This document shows, in pieces, positions 63,236-64,000 of a stretch of 64,000 bases of DNA. A program made the position numbers and the translations under genes. Below the pieces are notes generated by a model. It saw only the letters and a list, made by a program, of their open reading frames with translations, did not search any database and had not been told where the DNA came from. Position 1 is the first letter of the stretch. Every line of letters starts with the position of its first letter. Source of the stretch: Mycolicibacterium pulveris (lineage in GTDB: Bacteria; Actinomycetota; Actinomycetes; Mycobacteriales; Mycobacteriaceae); assembly GCF_010725725.1 (NCBI RefSeq), contig NZ_AP022599.1, forward strand, positions 1,860,001 through 1,924,000, read 5' to 3'.

Positions 63236-64000
63236 CTAAGTGGCGACGCTCGCGGTATCGAGCACGCCACGCAGCCAGTGCGCCCATTTCGGTTGTTCGG
63301 CGGCGGCGACGTCGGCCGCGTCCTGCCCGTACAGGTAGACGGTGGCCATGACGCGGGCCTGCTCGCCGACCGTGCAGGCGCCGATGATCGCGACGCCGGG
63401 TGCGGGTTCGCCGATCCGGAGCATGACCTCGCGGACGTTGGCGTCCTGGTGGATCCGGTTGACCACACCAGTCAGCCGGGGCGCGCCCGACGGGGCTTGG
63501 CAGCGGTCCCCGACGTCGGTGCCGGTGATCCCCAATGCCTCGGTGAGCCTCTTCCACGCCTGCGACTCCCCGCCCGCAGGCGTCGCCGTCGCGTGCACCA
63601 GGGCCGAAGGCGCGCCGGGGAAGTCGGCCAGATACACCCGCAGCACCTCGAAGAAGCCGGGCCAGCCGGTCTCGAAGCTCTCGAGTTCGTCGTCCCAGTC
63701 GTCCTTTTCGGTGAACAGGCTGTGCACCATCCGCACGACACAGCGGTCGCCGGAGCGGCTGGTGATCGTGACCTCGGTCGCCACCGGCGGCGCGTCACCG
63801 CTCCAGCCGTACTCCTCGTAGGCGAACCTGGTCGGCGGGTCCCATCCGGTGACGGTTCCCGGCTGGGTCTCCTGACCGCAGTTCTCCTCACCGAAGTCGA
63901 ATGTGATTGCGCCTCCGACTCTTTCCTCGACGGTGGTCGGCGTGAACCAGGCGGTCATGCCCGCGCCGGTGGCGATGGCCTGCCATACCTGCTCCGGTGT
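63236..64000 (-). CDS. SRPBCC / AHSA1-type protein, 5' end cut by the window
   Basis: At least 255 codons. The frame stays open to the last base and reads TPEQVWQAIATGAGMTAWF, the start of an activator-of-Hsp90-ATPase-like fold, so the ATG at 63958 is internal. Further signatures: GGAITFDFGEENCG, DPPTRFAYEEYGW, and GWPGFFEVLRVYLADF. These proteins bind small hydrophobic ligands; no enzymatic residue is obvious. After about residue 150 a second half (VVNRIHQDANVREVMLRIGEP) extends beyond the standard SRPBCC length. It lies 9 bases upstream of the L,D-transpeptidase gene, so the two may be co-transcribed. Confidence 0.78.
   Translation of the reverse strand, partial: TPEQVWQAIATGAGMTAWFTPTTVEERVGGAITFDFGEENCGQETQPGTVTGWDPPTRFAYEEYGWSGDAPPVATEVTITSRSGDRCVVRMVHSLFTEKDDWDDELESFETGWPGFFEVLRVYLADFPGAPSALVHATATPAGGESQAWKRLTEALGITGTDVGDRCQAPSGAPRLTGVVNRIHQDANVREVMLRIGEPAPGVAIIGACTVGEQARVMATVYLYGQDAADVAAAEQPKWAHWLRGVLDTASVAT

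Overview
The window is a high-GC actinobacterial chromosome segment that reads as a non-tuberculous, probably rapidly growing Mycobacterium (Mycolicibacterium). The markers are MmpS/MmpL lipid exporters, PGRS Gly-Gly-Asn repeats, an iniB-iniA-iniC locus with its LuxR-type regulator, an HspR-controlled dnaK-grpE-dnaJ operon, and many leaderless TANNNT-type starts. From memory, gene order from about 26 kb to the right end resembles M. tuberculosis Rv0309-Rv0343 in blocks, with rearrangement and inserted genes. Proteins are recognised from motifs and family knowledge; no search was run.

Layout. (1) 1-13.3 kb is a surface-lipid block: the 5' tip of a glycopeptidolipid-type glycosyltransferase, a condensation-fold acyltransferase, mmpS-mmpL-mmpL, an acidic-repeat exported protein, and a dTDP-rhamnose set (rmlA, rmlB and an RmlC-RmlD fusion). 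(2) 13.4-15.3 kb encodes a PGRS protein with no PE domain and a signal peptide instead. (3) 15.8-20.8 kb is the dnaK-grpE-dnaJ-hspR operon with two HAIR operators and a divergent hemerythrin. (4) 20.8-24.0 kb is ectABCD for ectoine and hydroxyectoine. (5) 24.3-26.2 kb has an F420-type oxidoreductase and two membrane proteins with Thr-rich tails.

(6) 26.3-36.2 kb is an enlarged ini locus: the dynamin-like GTPases IniC and IniA, IniB, an IniB-like small protein, then divergently a membrane-anchored Hsp70-like ATPase and IniR. (7) 36.4-44.6 kb has a large membrane Fe-S oxidoreductase with C-terminal repeats, an AspC aminotransferase, a LuxR regulator, a methyltransferase and a YibE/F membrane protein. 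(8) 44.5-51.8 kb, mostly minus strand, has a second rmlA, a SnoaL-like protein, a mycothiol-type isomerase family protein, a P450, UDP-glucose dehydrogenase, an actin-fold-like membrane protein and dcd, followed by tRNA-Gly. (9) 52-64 kb holds small exported proteins, an SDR, two more actin/Hsp70-like membrane proteins, a Rieske-FAD oxidoreductase, an L,D-transpeptidase and a partial SRPBCC gene.

The common theme is the cell envelope: rhamnosylated lipid synthesis and export, envelope-stress GTPases, peptidoglycan enzymes and repeat-rich exported proteins, with protein-folding and osmotic stress operons between them. The most distinctive feature is a set of four actin/Hsp70-fold-like proteins with one membrane segment and a disordered tail. 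One of them sits in an apparent operon with iniR. No CRISPR array, insertion sequence or prophage was seen.
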